This document shows positions 1-8,855 of a DNA stretch of 64,000 nt, in pieces; within the stretch, counting starts at the first letter, position 1, and every line of letters begins with the position of its first letter. This DNA is from Paractinoplanes ferrugineus (GTDB lineage Bacteria; Actinomycetota; Actinomycetes; Mycobacteriales; Micromonosporaceae): positions 24,408-88,407 of the forward strand of contig NZ_BOMM01000054.1 in NCBI RefSeq assembly GCF_016862195.1, in the 5' to 3' direction. The notes under the pieces are model-generated. The model ran no database searches. It was not told the origin of the DNA and saw only the letters and a list, made by a program, of their open reading frames with translations. A program made the translations under genes and the position numbers.

Positions 1-145
1 CGTGTTCCGGTCCGGTTCGTACGGCTACCACGCCGGCATCTACGCCGGCGGCGGCTACATGTACGACTCGCCGCACACCGGCGCCCGGGTCGGCAAGCAC
101 AAGATGTACGGCAGCAACTACGTCGTACGCCGGCTCGTCGCTTAA
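1..145 (+). CDS. NlpC/P60-type peptidoglycan hydrolase, C-terminal end only
   Basis: The reading frame is open from the first complete codon at position 2 and stops with TAA at 143-145. The 47 visible residues contain GYHAGIYAGGGYMYDSPHTG, which matches the second half of the NlpC/P60 catalytic domain, where the His of the H-x-GIY motif completes the Cys-His dyad. Enzymes of this family cut gamma-D-Glu-diaminopimelate or related peptide bonds in the cell wall and are normally exported. The signal peptide, any coiled coil and the catalytic Cys lie left of the window. A strong bidirectional hairpin follows the stop. The family call is fairly safe; the exact cleavage specificity cannot be read from this piece. 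Confidence 0.75.
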   Translation, partial: VFRSGSYGYHAGIYAGGGYMYDSPHTGARVGKHKMYGSNYVVRRLVA

Positions 146-157
146 GCAGAACGGTCG

Positions 158-193
158 GAAAGGGCGCCGCGCGATCAAGCGCGGCGCCCTTTC
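158..193. terminator. Bidirectional intrinsic terminator between two converging genes
   Basis: A perfect 15-bp inverted repeat (158-172 with 179-193) with a 6-nt GATCAA loop. The stem ends in GAAA/TTTC, so each strand gets a short U run. It lies 13 nt after the hydrolase stop and 6 nt beyond the end of leuS, so it can serve both converging transcripts. Confidence 0.85.
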
Positions 194-198
194 GGCGT

Positions 199-2997
199 CT
201 ACAGGACCACGCTGACCAGACGCCCGACGACCACGATCACCTTCTTGGGCGTACGCCCCTCGACGACCTCGGCCACCGCGGCCAGCGCGGCCTCGCGTAC
301 CGAATCCTCGGAGGCGTCCGGTGCCACCGAGACCCGCCCCCGGACCTTGCCGTTGACCTGCACCGGGTAGGTGACCGACTCGGCCTTCAGCTGCTCCGGG
401 TCGGCGACCGGGAAGGCCGTGTACGCCAGCGAGCCGCTGTGGCCCAGCTTGGCCCACAGCTCCTCGGCCAGGTGCGGCGCGAACGGGGCCGTCATCAGCA
501 CCAGCGGCTCGATCGCCTCCCGCGACGCGACCGGCAGCGGGGTCAGCGCGTTCGTCAGCTCGATCAGCTTGGCGATCGCGGTGTTGAACCGCAGCTCGTC
601 CATGTCCTCCCGGACCCCGGCGATGGTGCGGTGCAGGTGTTTGCGGGTCTTCTCGTCGACCGGCGAGTCGACCACCCGGACCGCGCCGCTCTCCTCGTCG
701 ACGACCAGGCGCCACACCCGCTGCAGGAAACGCTGCGAGCCGACCACGGCGCGGGTCTCCCACGGCCGCGAGACGTCCAGCGGTCCCATCGCCATCTCGT
801 ACACCCGGAACGTGTCGGCGCCGTACTGCTCGCACATCTCGTCCGGGGTGACGACGTTCTTCAGCGACTTGCCCATCTTGCCGTACTCGCGGACGACCCG
901 TTCCTCGCCGTGGTACCACTGGCCGTCGCGCTCCACGACCTCCTCGGCGGGCACGATGACGCCGCGGGTGTCGCGGAACGCGTACGCCTGGATGTAGCCC
1001 TGGTTGAACAGCTTGCGGAACGGCTCGAACGAGGAGACGTGACCCAGGTCGTACAGGACCTTGTGCCAGAACCGGGCGTACAGCAGGTGCAGCACGGCGT
1101 GCTCGACGCCGCCGACGTACAGGTCGACGCCGCCGGAATCGCCGTCCTTCGCCGGGCCCATCCAGTAGGCCTCGTTCTCCGGGTCGACCAGTTTCGCGGT
1201 GTTACGGGGGTCCAGGTAGCGCAGCTCGTACCAGCAGGAGCCGGCCCACTGCGGCATCGTGTTGGTCTCCCGGGTGTACGACTTCCGGCCGTCTCCCAGG
1301 TCCAGCTCGACGTTCACCCAGTCCTTCTTGCGCGACAGCGGGGTCTCCGGTTCGCTGTCGGCGTCGTCCGGGTCGAAGGTGCGCGGCGAGAAGTCGTCGA
1401 CCTCCGGCAGGACGACCGGCAGCATCGAGTCCGGCAGCGCGATCGGCAGGCCGGTCTCGTCGTAGACGATCGGGAACGGCTCACCCCAGTACCGCTGGCG
1501 GCTGAACAGCCAGTCGCGCAGCCGGTAGGTGGTGGCGCCCCGGCCGTGGCCGTGCTGCTCCAGCCAGGCGATCATCGCGGCCTTGGCCTCGGCGACCTCC
1601 TTGCCGTCCAGCCAGTCGCTGTTGATCGCCGGGCCGTCGCCGGTGAAGGCGCCCTCGAAACCGTCCGGGGCCCGCACCGTACGGATGATCGGCAGCTCGA
1701 AGACCTCGGCGAAGGCCCAGTCGCGTTCGTCCTGGGCGGGCACCGCCATGATCGCGCCGGTACCGTAGCCGGCCAGCACGTAGTCGGCGACGAAGACCGG
1801 GATGCGCGCGCCGTTCACCGGGTTGGTCGCGTACGCGCCGGTGAAGACGCCGGTCTTCACCTTCGACTCGGTGCGCTCCTCGTCGGTCTTCGCCGCGGCC
1901 TCCGTCCGATATGTCCGGACAGCGTCGGCGGGCGTGGCGGCGCCGGCCGTCCACACCGGCCTGGTGCCGTCCGGCCAGGCGTCCGGGACGATCCGGTCGA
2001 CCAGCTCGTGCTCCGGCGCCAGCACCATGTAGGTCGCGCCGAACAGGGTGTCGGGCCGGGTGGTGAAGACGGTGATCCGCTCGTCGCCGACCGGGAAGTC
2101 GACGTGCGCGCCCCGGGAACGGCCGATCCAGTTGCGCTGCATCAGCTTGACCGGTTCCGGCCAGTCCAGGGTGTCCAGGTCCTCGATCAGCCGGTCGCCG
2201 TACGCGGTGATCCGCATCATCCACTGCTTCAGGCTGCGCTTGAAGACCGGATAGTTGCCGCGCTCGCTGCGCCCGTCCGGGGTGACCTCCTCGTTGGCCA
2301 GCACCGTGCCCAGGCCGGGGCACCAGTTGACCGGGGCCTCGCTCACGTAGGCCAGCCGGTGGTCGTCGATCAGGGCACGCCGCTCGACCGGCGACATCTC
2401 GGCCCACGGCTTGACCGGCGTCGGCCGGGTGCCGGCCTCGAACTCGGCGACCAGCGCCGGGATCGGCCGGGCCTTGCGGATCTCCTCGTCGTACCAGGAA
2501 TCGAAGACCTGCAGGAAGATCCACTGCGTCCAGCGGTAGTACTCCGGGTCGGTGGTGGAGAACGAGCGCCGGTCGTCGTAGGCCAGGCCCAGGCGGGCCA
2601 GCTGCTTCTTGTACCGCTCGACGTTGGCGGCCGTCGTCACCGCCGGGTGGGTGCCGGTCTGCACCGCGTACTGCTCGGCGGGCAGGCCGAAGGCGTCGAA
2701 GCCCATCGGGTGCAGCACGTTGAAGCCGGCCATCCGCTTGTAGCGGGTGTAACTGTCGGTGCCGATGTACCCGAGCGGGTGACCGACGTGCAGACCCGAA
2801 CCCGACGGGTACGGGAACATGTCCTGCACGTGCAGCTTGGGCGCGCCGGCCCGGGGGTGCGCCGGGTCGGCCAGCTCGCCCGCCGGGTTGGGCGCGTGGA
2901 ACGTCCCGTGCTCGGCCCACCACGCCTGCCAGCGCAGCTCGATCTCGTTGGCCAGCGCGGCCGTGTAACGGAAGCGCGGAGTCTCTTGCTCGCTCAT
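199..2997 (-). CDS. leuS: Leucyl-tRNA synthetase
   Basis: Class Ia synthetase that charges tRNA-Leu. The protein is 932 residues from the ATG at 2997, which is typical for actinobacterial LeuS. The HIGH signature appears as HVGH in PYPSGSGLHVGHPLGY near residue 75, the CP1 editing domain follows (TTRPDTLFGATYMVLAPEH), and the KMSKS loop is present as KMGKS in the last third (KMGKSLKNVV). The C-terminal anticodon-binding region ends in VNGKVRGRV, the usual tail. The frame stays open upstream to 3066, but that region overlaps a terminator U tract, so the ATG at 2997 (or the in-frame ATG at 3006) is preferred. Upstream lie a Leu-codon leader peptide and an intrinsic terminator, which suggests attenuation by leucyl-tRNA supply. 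Confidence 0.97.
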   Translation of the reverse strand: MSEQETPRFRYTAALANEIELRWQAWWAEHGTFHAPNPAGELADPAHPRAGAPKLHVQDMFPYPSGSGLHVGHPLGYIGTDSYTRYKRMAGFNVLHPMGFDAFGLPAEQYAVQTGTHPAVTTAANVERYKKQLARLGLAYDDRRSFSTTDPEYYRWTQWIFLQVFDSWYDEEIRKARPIPALVAEFEAGTRPTPVKPWAEMSPVERRALIDDHRLAYVSEAPVNWCPGLGTVLANEEVTPDGRSERGNYPVFKRSLKQWMMRITAYGDRLIEDLDTLDWPEPVKLMQRNWIGRSRGAHVDFPVGDERITVFTTRPDTLFGATYMVLAPEHELVDRIVPDAWPDGTRPVWTAGAATPADAVRTYRTEAAAKTDEERTESKVKTGVFTGAYATNPVNGARIPVFVADYVLAGYGTGAIMAVPAQDERDWAFAEVFELPIIRTVRAPDGFEGAFTGDGPAINSDWLDGKEVAEAKAAMIAWLEQHGHGRGATTYRLRDWLFSRQRYWGEPFPIVYDETGLPIALPDSMLPVVLPEVDDFSPRTFDPDDADSEPETPLSRKKDWVNVELDLGDGRKSYTRETNTMPQWAGSCWYELRYLDPRNTAKLVDPENEAYWMGPAKDGDSGGVDLYVGGVEHAVLHLLYARFWHKVLYDLGHVSSFEPFRKLFNQGYIQAYAFRDTRGVIVPAEEVVERDGQWYHGEERVVREYGKMGKSLKNVVTPDEMCEQYGADTFRVYEMAMGPLDVSRPWETRAVVGSQRFLQRVWRLVVDEESGAVRVVDSPVDEKTRKHLHRTIAGVREDMDELRFNTAIAKLIELTNALTPLPVASREAIEPLVLMTAPFAPHLAEELWAKLGHSGSLAYTAFPVADPEQLKAESVTYPVQVNGKVRGRVSVAPDASEDSVREAALAAVAEVVEGRTPKKVIVVVGRLVSVVL

Positions 2998-3064
2998 GGT
3001 CGGCATCACAATCTCAACGGGGTCACTCGGTTTTTTCCCGTTGCGGGTCGGCTCAGATGGGCAC

Positions 3065-3090
3065 AAAAAAGCCCCTCACGCAGGAGGGGT
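3065..3090 (-). terminator. Attenuator terminator in the leuS leader
   Basis: Read on the minus strand, a 6-bp G/C-rich stem (3084-3089 with 3072-3077, loop of 6 nt) is followed by a run of six U. It is a textbook intrinsic terminator, yet it lies 68 nt upstream of the leuS start and downstream of a short leader reading frame, which is the geometry of a transcription attenuator. A competing pairing is visible: AAGGCCCC just after the leader stop (about 3122-3130) can pair with GGGGCTTT of the descending stem and U run. The segment CAGCACGGC (3093-3101) can pair with leader codons at 3144-3152. Confidence 0.8.
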
Positions 3091-3130
3091 TCGCCGTGCT
3101 GTGCCCGGCTCGAAACGGCGTCGGGGCCTT

Positions 3131-3181
3131 CTAGAGGCAGGGGCAGCACGGCCGGCTAAGAAGCAGGAACTGCCGGACCAT
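3131..3181 (-). CDS. leuL: Leu-codon leader peptide of the leuS attenuator
   Basis: A 16-residue frame reading MVRQFLLLSRPCCPCL that ends in TAG at 3133-3131. An in-frame ATG at 3190 would add three residues. It contains three consecutive leucine codons, CTG CTT CTT (3166-3158). CTT is rare in such G+C-rich genomes, so two in a row look selected for sensitivity to charged tRNA-Leu. A cluster of Cys codons follows. A TATCAT hexamer at 3194-3189 sits 7 nt before the ATG at 3181, so the message could start on this codon as a leaderless leader; no clear -35 was found. The terminator at 3065-3090 lies downstream, before leuS. The gene is inferred from architecture, not from homology. Confidence 0.7.
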   Translation of the reverse strand: MVRQFLLLSRPCCPCL

Positions 3182-3191
3182 GCCAAGCATG

Positions 3192-3347
3192 ATACCGGTC
3201 GCCGCGCAAGAGCGGCGACCGGTATCCGCGGAGCCGGCCGGCTCCGCGGGCGATTGCCTTTTGCTCCGATCAGATGACTCGCGGCTCCCAGCACCCGCAA
3301 ACCGCGCGGGCGAGGGAGCCGCGTGCCGTCCGACCGGCGGCAATCGC
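3192..3347. repeat. Chain of inverted repeats between protease and leuS leader
   Basis: Three adjacent structures fill this gap. (a) 3192-3205 pairs perfectly with 3212-3225 (14 bp, 6-nt loop). (b) 3226-3249 is a 24-nt perfect palindrome. (c) 3250-3347 is a nested fold: GCGATTGCC at 3250-3258 pairs with 3339-3347, 3280-3289 pairs with 3314-3323 (10 bp), and 3294-3298 pairs with 3306-3310. The region begins 7 nt beyond the protease stop, so it may form the 3' end of that mRNA. It also lies directly upstream of the leuS leader and overlaps its putative -10. No known riboswitch motif (T-box, cobalamin, ydaO) was recognised. Confidence 0.6.
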
Positions 3348-3353
3348 TGCTGC

Positions 3354-6230
3354 TTAGGCAGCGCCTCCGTAGACCGCGAGCTCGGTCGAGTCCTGGAAGA
3401 CACAACCGGAGGCCGCGGGCGGCTGGCCGGCCGGGCAGAGCCCGGCGTTCTGGCCCTGCGTGGTGAGCATCGTGTAGCGGACGAAAGCGACCCCGGTACC
3501 GGTGCCGGCGTTCAGCGCGACCACGGTCGGCGTGACCGTCCCGTTCGGGAACGCGCCGGTGGCCGCCACCGTCCAGGTGGTGCCGTCGGCCGACGTCTCC
3601 ACCCGGAAGTTACCGGTCGAGGCGGTGGGGTCGTCGCCACAGGTGGCGGACGGGTTGATCACCAGCTGGCTGACGTCGACCTTGCCGGACAGCTTGACGA
3701 TGGCGTACTGGCCACCGGCGGCGACGTCCGAGCCCCAGCCGGAGAGCTGCGACTGGTCGATCAGCTTGACCGGGCCGCACGCGTACGGCGTGTAGTCCGG
3801 GCCGCTGAAGCTGACGATCGAGGCGCCGCCGCTCGACGCCGCCCAGTCCTTGCGGACCGTCCAGTCCTTACGGACCGTGTGCGACGGGATCGACAGCGTG
3901 GCGACCTGCTGGTCGTACCCGGCACCGCGGGCGAAGACCTTGGCGTACGTCCCCGGAATGATCCCGGAGATGGTGTACGTGCCGTCCGCGGCCGTGGTGG
4001 CCTCGAGGTCACCGGCGAAGCCGGAGGCGTGGCCGCCGAAGCCGACGGTGAGGCCGGAGACCGGGCCGCCCGTGTCGGTGTCGGTGACCTTGCCGGTGAG
4101 CGCGCCCTTCGGGGTGTTCGCCGACGGCGGCACCGAGAAGTCCTCGACCGGCTGGGCGTCGTTGCCGTCCAGGGCGGCGGCGAAGTAGCCCATGCCGCGA
4201 CCGGCGAACACCTTCCAGATGGTCTTGGCCAGCTTGCCGTCGTTGACCACCAGGTCGGCCGCGAGGATCGAGTTGCGCTGGTCCAGGAAGGACGGGTTCT
4301 CCGGGGACAGCTCCATCGCCCGGGTCACCAGCGACTCGGCCTGCTTGCTGCCGATCGCCTTGCGCAGGTCCCACAGGGTCTGCGCCCAGATCTCGCCGTC
4401 GGCGTGCACCTCCGGGCCACCCCGGTAGATCCGGCCGAAGTCGCCGTAGGTGTAGCCGCCGGGGCCGCTGTTGGCGGTGCCGGGGCAGACCGTGGCGGGC
4501 GCGCCGACGGTGCAGTCGAGCGGTTCGCTGCGGATCGTGGTGCCGGCCGTGACGTACTTGCCGACCAGGACGTCGCCGATCGCCGCGGTGTCCTTCTCCA
4601 GACCCTCGTTGATCAGGTAGTCCATCGCGTACCAGTCGCTCCAGGCCTCGCCCATCGAGCCGGCCTGGACGTCGCCCAGCGTGGAGTTGCCGTTCGCGTC
4701 GACCACGAGCCGGTTGGACAGGCCGTGGGTGTACTCGTGGTAGACGATGTCCGACTCGTCGCCCGAGTTGCCCGCGATGAACAGGTCGTCCGGCAGGAAG
4801 AGGTACATCTGCATGACCGGCGGGGTGCCGTCGGGCGGGGTGTTCATGTTGGCGTTGTCGACGTGGTCGGCGTCGGGCAGACCGTCCGCGGTGTTCGCGC
4901 CGTCGTCCGACTGGCCCTGCACCGCGTCACCGTCGACGGCCTCGAAGTTGCCGGCCGTCCGGGTGAAGCCGATCGGCTTGGCGAGCAGGTGGTCGTGCCA
5001 GGTGCCCAGGAAGTCGTACATCTGGACCGCGTTCTGCTCGCGGTTGACCTGCCACGAGTTCGGCGTGTTCGGGTCCCACGAGCACTTGTACTGCGCCGAG
5101 CACTTGCCGCCGACGGTCGCCGAGAAATCGGTGAACGGGTAGGCGAAGCTCTTCTTCGCGGACGGCTTGACCTCTTCGGTGGGGTTCGCCACGTTGTCGT
5201 CGTTGACGTCCGAGTAGACGTGCGCGACGTTACCGGCGAGCCACGGCGAGTTGTTCGGCAGCCACTTGCTGAGGTCGACCTTCTTCTGCACGCCGCCCTT
5301 GGGCGCGCCCGGGTAGTTCGACCAGGCCAGGCCGGCGTCCGCGTCGACGGTGTTCTGCCGGTAGAGGATCTCGCCGCTGGCCGCGTCGACGACGTGCACG
5401 TAGCCCTCGTCGACCGCGACCGTCTGCCAGGCCAGGCGGGGACCGCCGGCGGCCTGGAAGTAGACCAGCTTGGCGTTGCCGCCGTCGGAGAACGTGGTCT
5501 TCTTGACGGCACCCGCCTCGGTCTTGGTGACCTTGGCGGCGGAGTTGCCGAACACGTCCTTGACCGCGGCCGCCCGCGCACCGGTCGCGGTGATCTTCGC
5601 GGTGCCGGCCGCCGCCGGAACGGTCTGCAGCGGCGAACCGTCGACCTGGACGAGCCGGCCGTCCTTGGTGACGTGCGCCTTCAGTCCGTTGCCGAACACC
5701 GGGACGCCCCCGACGGTCTGCACGAAGCTGAGGTGGTGCGTGCCCTCGACGTCGACGTAGTCCTGGCGCAGGGTGAGGTTCGCGAGCGTCGTGGCGTCGA
5801 GGCCGAAGACGTCGGAGTGGGCGGCCAGGTAGTCGCGAGCGACCTTCTCGGGCTTCTGCTTGCTCTTGGCGGTCAGGAAACCGTCGAGCCGGGCGACGCG
5901 GCGCGGCGTCCCGGTGGACTTGTCCATGTCGACGATGCCCTGGATGCCGAGCGAGTCACGCAGCTTGCTCACCGCGGCGGTGGACGCCTGCGGAACGATC
6001 GAGCGGGCCAGTGCGGCGGTCGGCTGGGCGGCCGCGGCGGCGCCGAGGCTCTCCCGGCTGTCGTAGTCGGCGCGCCGCTGGTCCTTCTGCCGTCCGGTCG
6101 CCTCGGCGGCGCCCTTGCCCTGGTCCGGTGCCGCCTGGGCGGTGGCCGGCAGCAGGCCGGCGAGCAACAGCACGCCTGCGGTCGCCGCCCCTACCCGCCG
6201 GGTCACGGACGGTACGGATAACGGTCTCAA
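3354..6230 (-). CDS. Secreted M36 (fungalysin-type) zinc metalloprotease
   Basis: A 958-residue exported protease. The start chosen is TTG at 6230, because it follows GAGAGGGG by 6 nt and gives a clean signal peptide: RR-containing n-region, hydrophobic GVLLLAGLLPA core, TAQA cleavage site near residue 33. An in-frame GTG at 6257 lacks such a site. An FTP/PepSY-like propeptide precedes the catalytic domain, which carries the zinc motif HEYTH near residue 500 and the third-ligand region GEAWSDW about 25 residues later. The C-terminal part holds a carboxypeptidase-regulatory-like beta-sandwich (GKVTDTDTGGPVSG) and a discoidin-like domain that could bind substrate or surface. It is monocistronic, with hairpins after the stop. 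Extracellular protein degradation is the likely role. Confidence 0.93.
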   Translation of the reverse strand: MRPLSVPSVTRRVGAATAGVLLLAGLLPATAQAAPDQGKGAAEATGRQKDQRRADYDSRESLGAAAAAQPTAALARSIVPQASTAAVSKLRDSLGIQGIVDMDKSTGTPRRVARLDGFLTAKSKQKPEKVARDYLAAHSDVFGLDATTLANLTLRQDYVDVEGTHHLSFVQTVGGVPVFGNGLKAHVTKDGRLVQVDGSPLQTVPAAAGTAKITATGARAAAVKDVFGNSAAKVTKTEAGAVKKTTFSDGGNAKLVYFQAAGGPRLAWQTVAVDEGYVHVVDAASGEILYRQNTVDADAGLAWSNYPGAPKGGVQKKVDLSKWLPNNSPWLAGNVAHVYSDVNDDNVANPTEEVKPSAKKSFAYPFTDFSATVGGKCSAQYKCSWDPNTPNSWQVNREQNAVQMYDFLGTWHDHLLAKPIGFTRTAGNFEAVDGDAVQGQSDDGANTADGLPDADHVDNANMNTPPDGTPPVMQMYLFLPDDLFIAGNSGDESDIVYHEYTHGLSNRLVVDANGNSTLGDVQAGSMGEAWSDWYAMDYLINEGLEKDTAAIGDVLVGKYVTAGTTIRSEPLDCTVGAPATVCPGTANSGPGGYTYGDFGRIYRGGPEVHADGEIWAQTLWDLRKAIGSKQAESLVTRAMELSPENPSFLDQRNSILAADLVVNDGKLAKTIWKVFAGRGMGYFAAALDGNDAQPVEDFSVPPSANTPKGALTGKVTDTDTGGPVSGLTVGFGGHASGFAGDLEATTAADGTYTISGIIPGTYAKVFARGAGYDQQVATLSIPSHTVRKDWTVRKDWAASSGGASIVSFSGPDYTPYACGPVKLIDQSQLSGWGSDVAAGGQYAIVKLSGKVDVSQLVINPSATCGDDPTASTGNFRVETSADGTTWTVAATGAFPNGTVTPTVVALNAGTGTGVAFVRYTMLTTQGQNAGLCPAGQPPAASGCVFQDSTELAVYGGAA

Positions 6231-6504
6231 ATTCTGCCCCTCTCGGCCGGGCCGCACTGGTGCGGCCCGTCGAGGGCTGACTCTTCATGAAGATCGGGAA
6301 ATGTAACTAGGCCGATGTCTGATTCTTTACCCATCCGATATGCGTGTCCGGTTGACGATCATCGAACAAGGGCTGCCGACCGCCCTCGGCGGTTTGCTGT
6401 GATCGGGCTAACCTGTGGGGACGGGCGCGTGCTGCTCTCTCTTCAGCGGCACTTTCAGCGGCACCGCAGCCGCACCCGCGGCGAGAACGACTTGGAGGAG
6501 GCCC
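6231..6504. promoter_or_regulatory. Divergent promoter region, protease and moxR
   Basis: This 274-bp gap must hold promoters for both directions. On the protease side a 20-nt palindrome at 6250-6269 (9-bp arms, 2-nt centre) and a 12-nt palindrome TCTTCATGAAGA at about 6282-6293 are visible and could bind a regulator or cap the 5' end of the mRNA. On the moxR side a TAACCT hexamer at 6409-6414 resembles a -10, without a convincing -35. A GGAGG Shine-Dalgarno occurs just before the moxR GTG. Confidence 0.4.
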
Positions 6505-7554
<1,050 letters not shown>

Positions 7555-7556
7555 TC

Positions 7557-8855
7557 ATGCGAGAGGCCCTGCGGGGACTCACCACGCGCGGCCGATCCTT
7601 CCTCGCCGCGGCGGCCGCGGCGGGCATCTCGGCGATCGTCCTGGGCGAGCGCGACCTGCTGCGGGTGGCGGTGCTGCTGGCGGCCCTGCCGCTGCTCGCC
7701 GCGGCGTACGTCGGGCGCAGCCGCTACAAGCTGGCCTGCACCCGCTCGCTCGAGCCCGGCCGCGCCCCGGTCGGGTCCAGCGCCCGGGTCGTCCTGCGCC
7801 TGCAGAACATGTCCCGGCTGCCCACCGGCACCCTGCTGCTCGAGGACAAGCTGCCGTACGCGCTGGGCAGCCGCCCCCGCGTCGTCCTGGAACGGCTCGG
7901 CGCCCACCAGGCCAGCTCCGTCGCCTACACGGTGCGGGCCGACGTGCGGGGCCGCTACCCGATCGGCCCGCTGGTGATCCGGCTGACCGACCCGTTCGGC
8001 CTGTGCGAGCTGACCCGCTCCTTCCCGAGCGTCGACCGGCTCACCGTCATCCCGCAGGTGGTCGCGCTGCCCACGGTGCGCCTCGCGGGTGAGTACGCCG
8101 GAACCGGCGACAGCCGCGCCCGCTCGGTCGCGGTGCACGGCGAGGACGACGCGGCGACCCGCGAGTACCGCCGCGGCGACGACCTGCGCCGGGTGCACTG
8201 GCGCTCGACGGCCCGCACCGGTGAGCTGATGGTGCGCCGCGAGGAGCAGCCCTGGGAGAGCCGGGCCACCGTGGTGCTCGACACCCGGGTCTACGCCCAC
8301 CGCGGCGAGGGCCCGACGGCCAGCTTCGAGTGGGCGGTGTCGGCCACCGCCAGCATCGCCATGCACCTGCGGCACGCCGGTTACAAGTTGCGCCTGGTCA
8401 CCGGCTCCGGCATCGACATCGACGCCGCCGAGACCGCCGGTGAGGGCGCCATCCTCGACACCCTCGCCGACGTCAAGCTCTCCCAGAGCGGCGACATCTC
8501 GGTGCTCGTCGAGCAGGTCCGCCGCCGCTCCGACGGCGGCCTGGTCATCGGCATCTTCGGCGCGCTGACCGTGGCCGAGGCCGAGCTGCTGACCGGTCTG
8601 CGGGGCAACGGCGCCACCTGCATCGGCTTCGCCATCGACAGCACCACCTGGGTGGCGATGGCACCCGGCGAGCGACAGGAGTCCGACCGCGAGCACGCGG
8701 CCGCGGCCCTTGCCCTGGTGCACGCCGGCTGGCGGTCGGTGCCGGTCACGCACGGCTCGACCCTGCCCGACCTGTGGCCGGCCGCGGCCCGCGGATCCAG
8801 CGGGTTCGCCTGGCGGGCCGCCATGGCCGAGACCGTCGGCGGGGTGATCCGATGA
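7557..8855 (+). CDS. DUF58 domain membrane protein
   Basis: A 432-residue protein. Two adjacent hydrophobic helices near residues 15-45 anchor it, and the rest is soluble. The DUF58 signature is present: DDAATREYRRGDDLRRVHWRSTA, about residues 195-217, followed by a VWA-like fold (VVLDTRVY). The start ATG is 2 nt after the moxR stop and the stop overlaps the next start by ATGA. MoxR, DUF58 and transglutaminase trios are common in bacteria, and DUF58 is thought to be the MoxR client. No biochemical activity is established for the family. Confidence 0.88.
   Translation: MREALRGLTTRGRSFLAAAAAAGISAIVLGERDLLRVAVLLAALPLLAAAYVGRSRYKLACTRSLEPGRAPVGSSARVVLRLQNMSRLPTGTLLLEDKLPYALGSRPRVVLERLGAHQASSVAYTVRADVRGRYPIGPLVIRLTDPFGLCELTRSFPSVDRLTVIPQVVALPTVRLAGEYAGTGDSRARSVAVHGEDDAATREYRRGDDLRRVHWRSTARTGELMVRREEQPWESRATVVLDTRVYAHRGEGPTASFEWAVSATASIAMHLRHAGYKLRLVTGSGIDIDAAETAGEGAILDTLADVKLSQSGDISVLVEQVRRRSDGGLVIGIFGALTVAEAELLTGLRGNGATCIGFAIDSTTWVAMAPGERQESDREHAAAALALVHAGWRSVPVTHGSTLPDLWPAAARGSSGFAWRAAMAETVGGVIR

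Noticed and set aside
439..3159. 906-codon plus-strand frame antisense to leuS
   Set aside because: It is a mirror of the leuS coding frame in G+C-rich DNA, with His/Arg/Gly/Val-rich low-information sequence and no domain.
3065..3350. T-box riboswitch for leuS
   Set aside because: No AGGGTGG-type T-box sequence or specifier loop could be found; the leader peptide explains the terminator better.
3180..6221. 1013-codon plus-strand frame opposite the M36 protease
   Set aside because: Antisense shadow; the minus strand encodes a clear signal peptide, HEYTH motif and domains.
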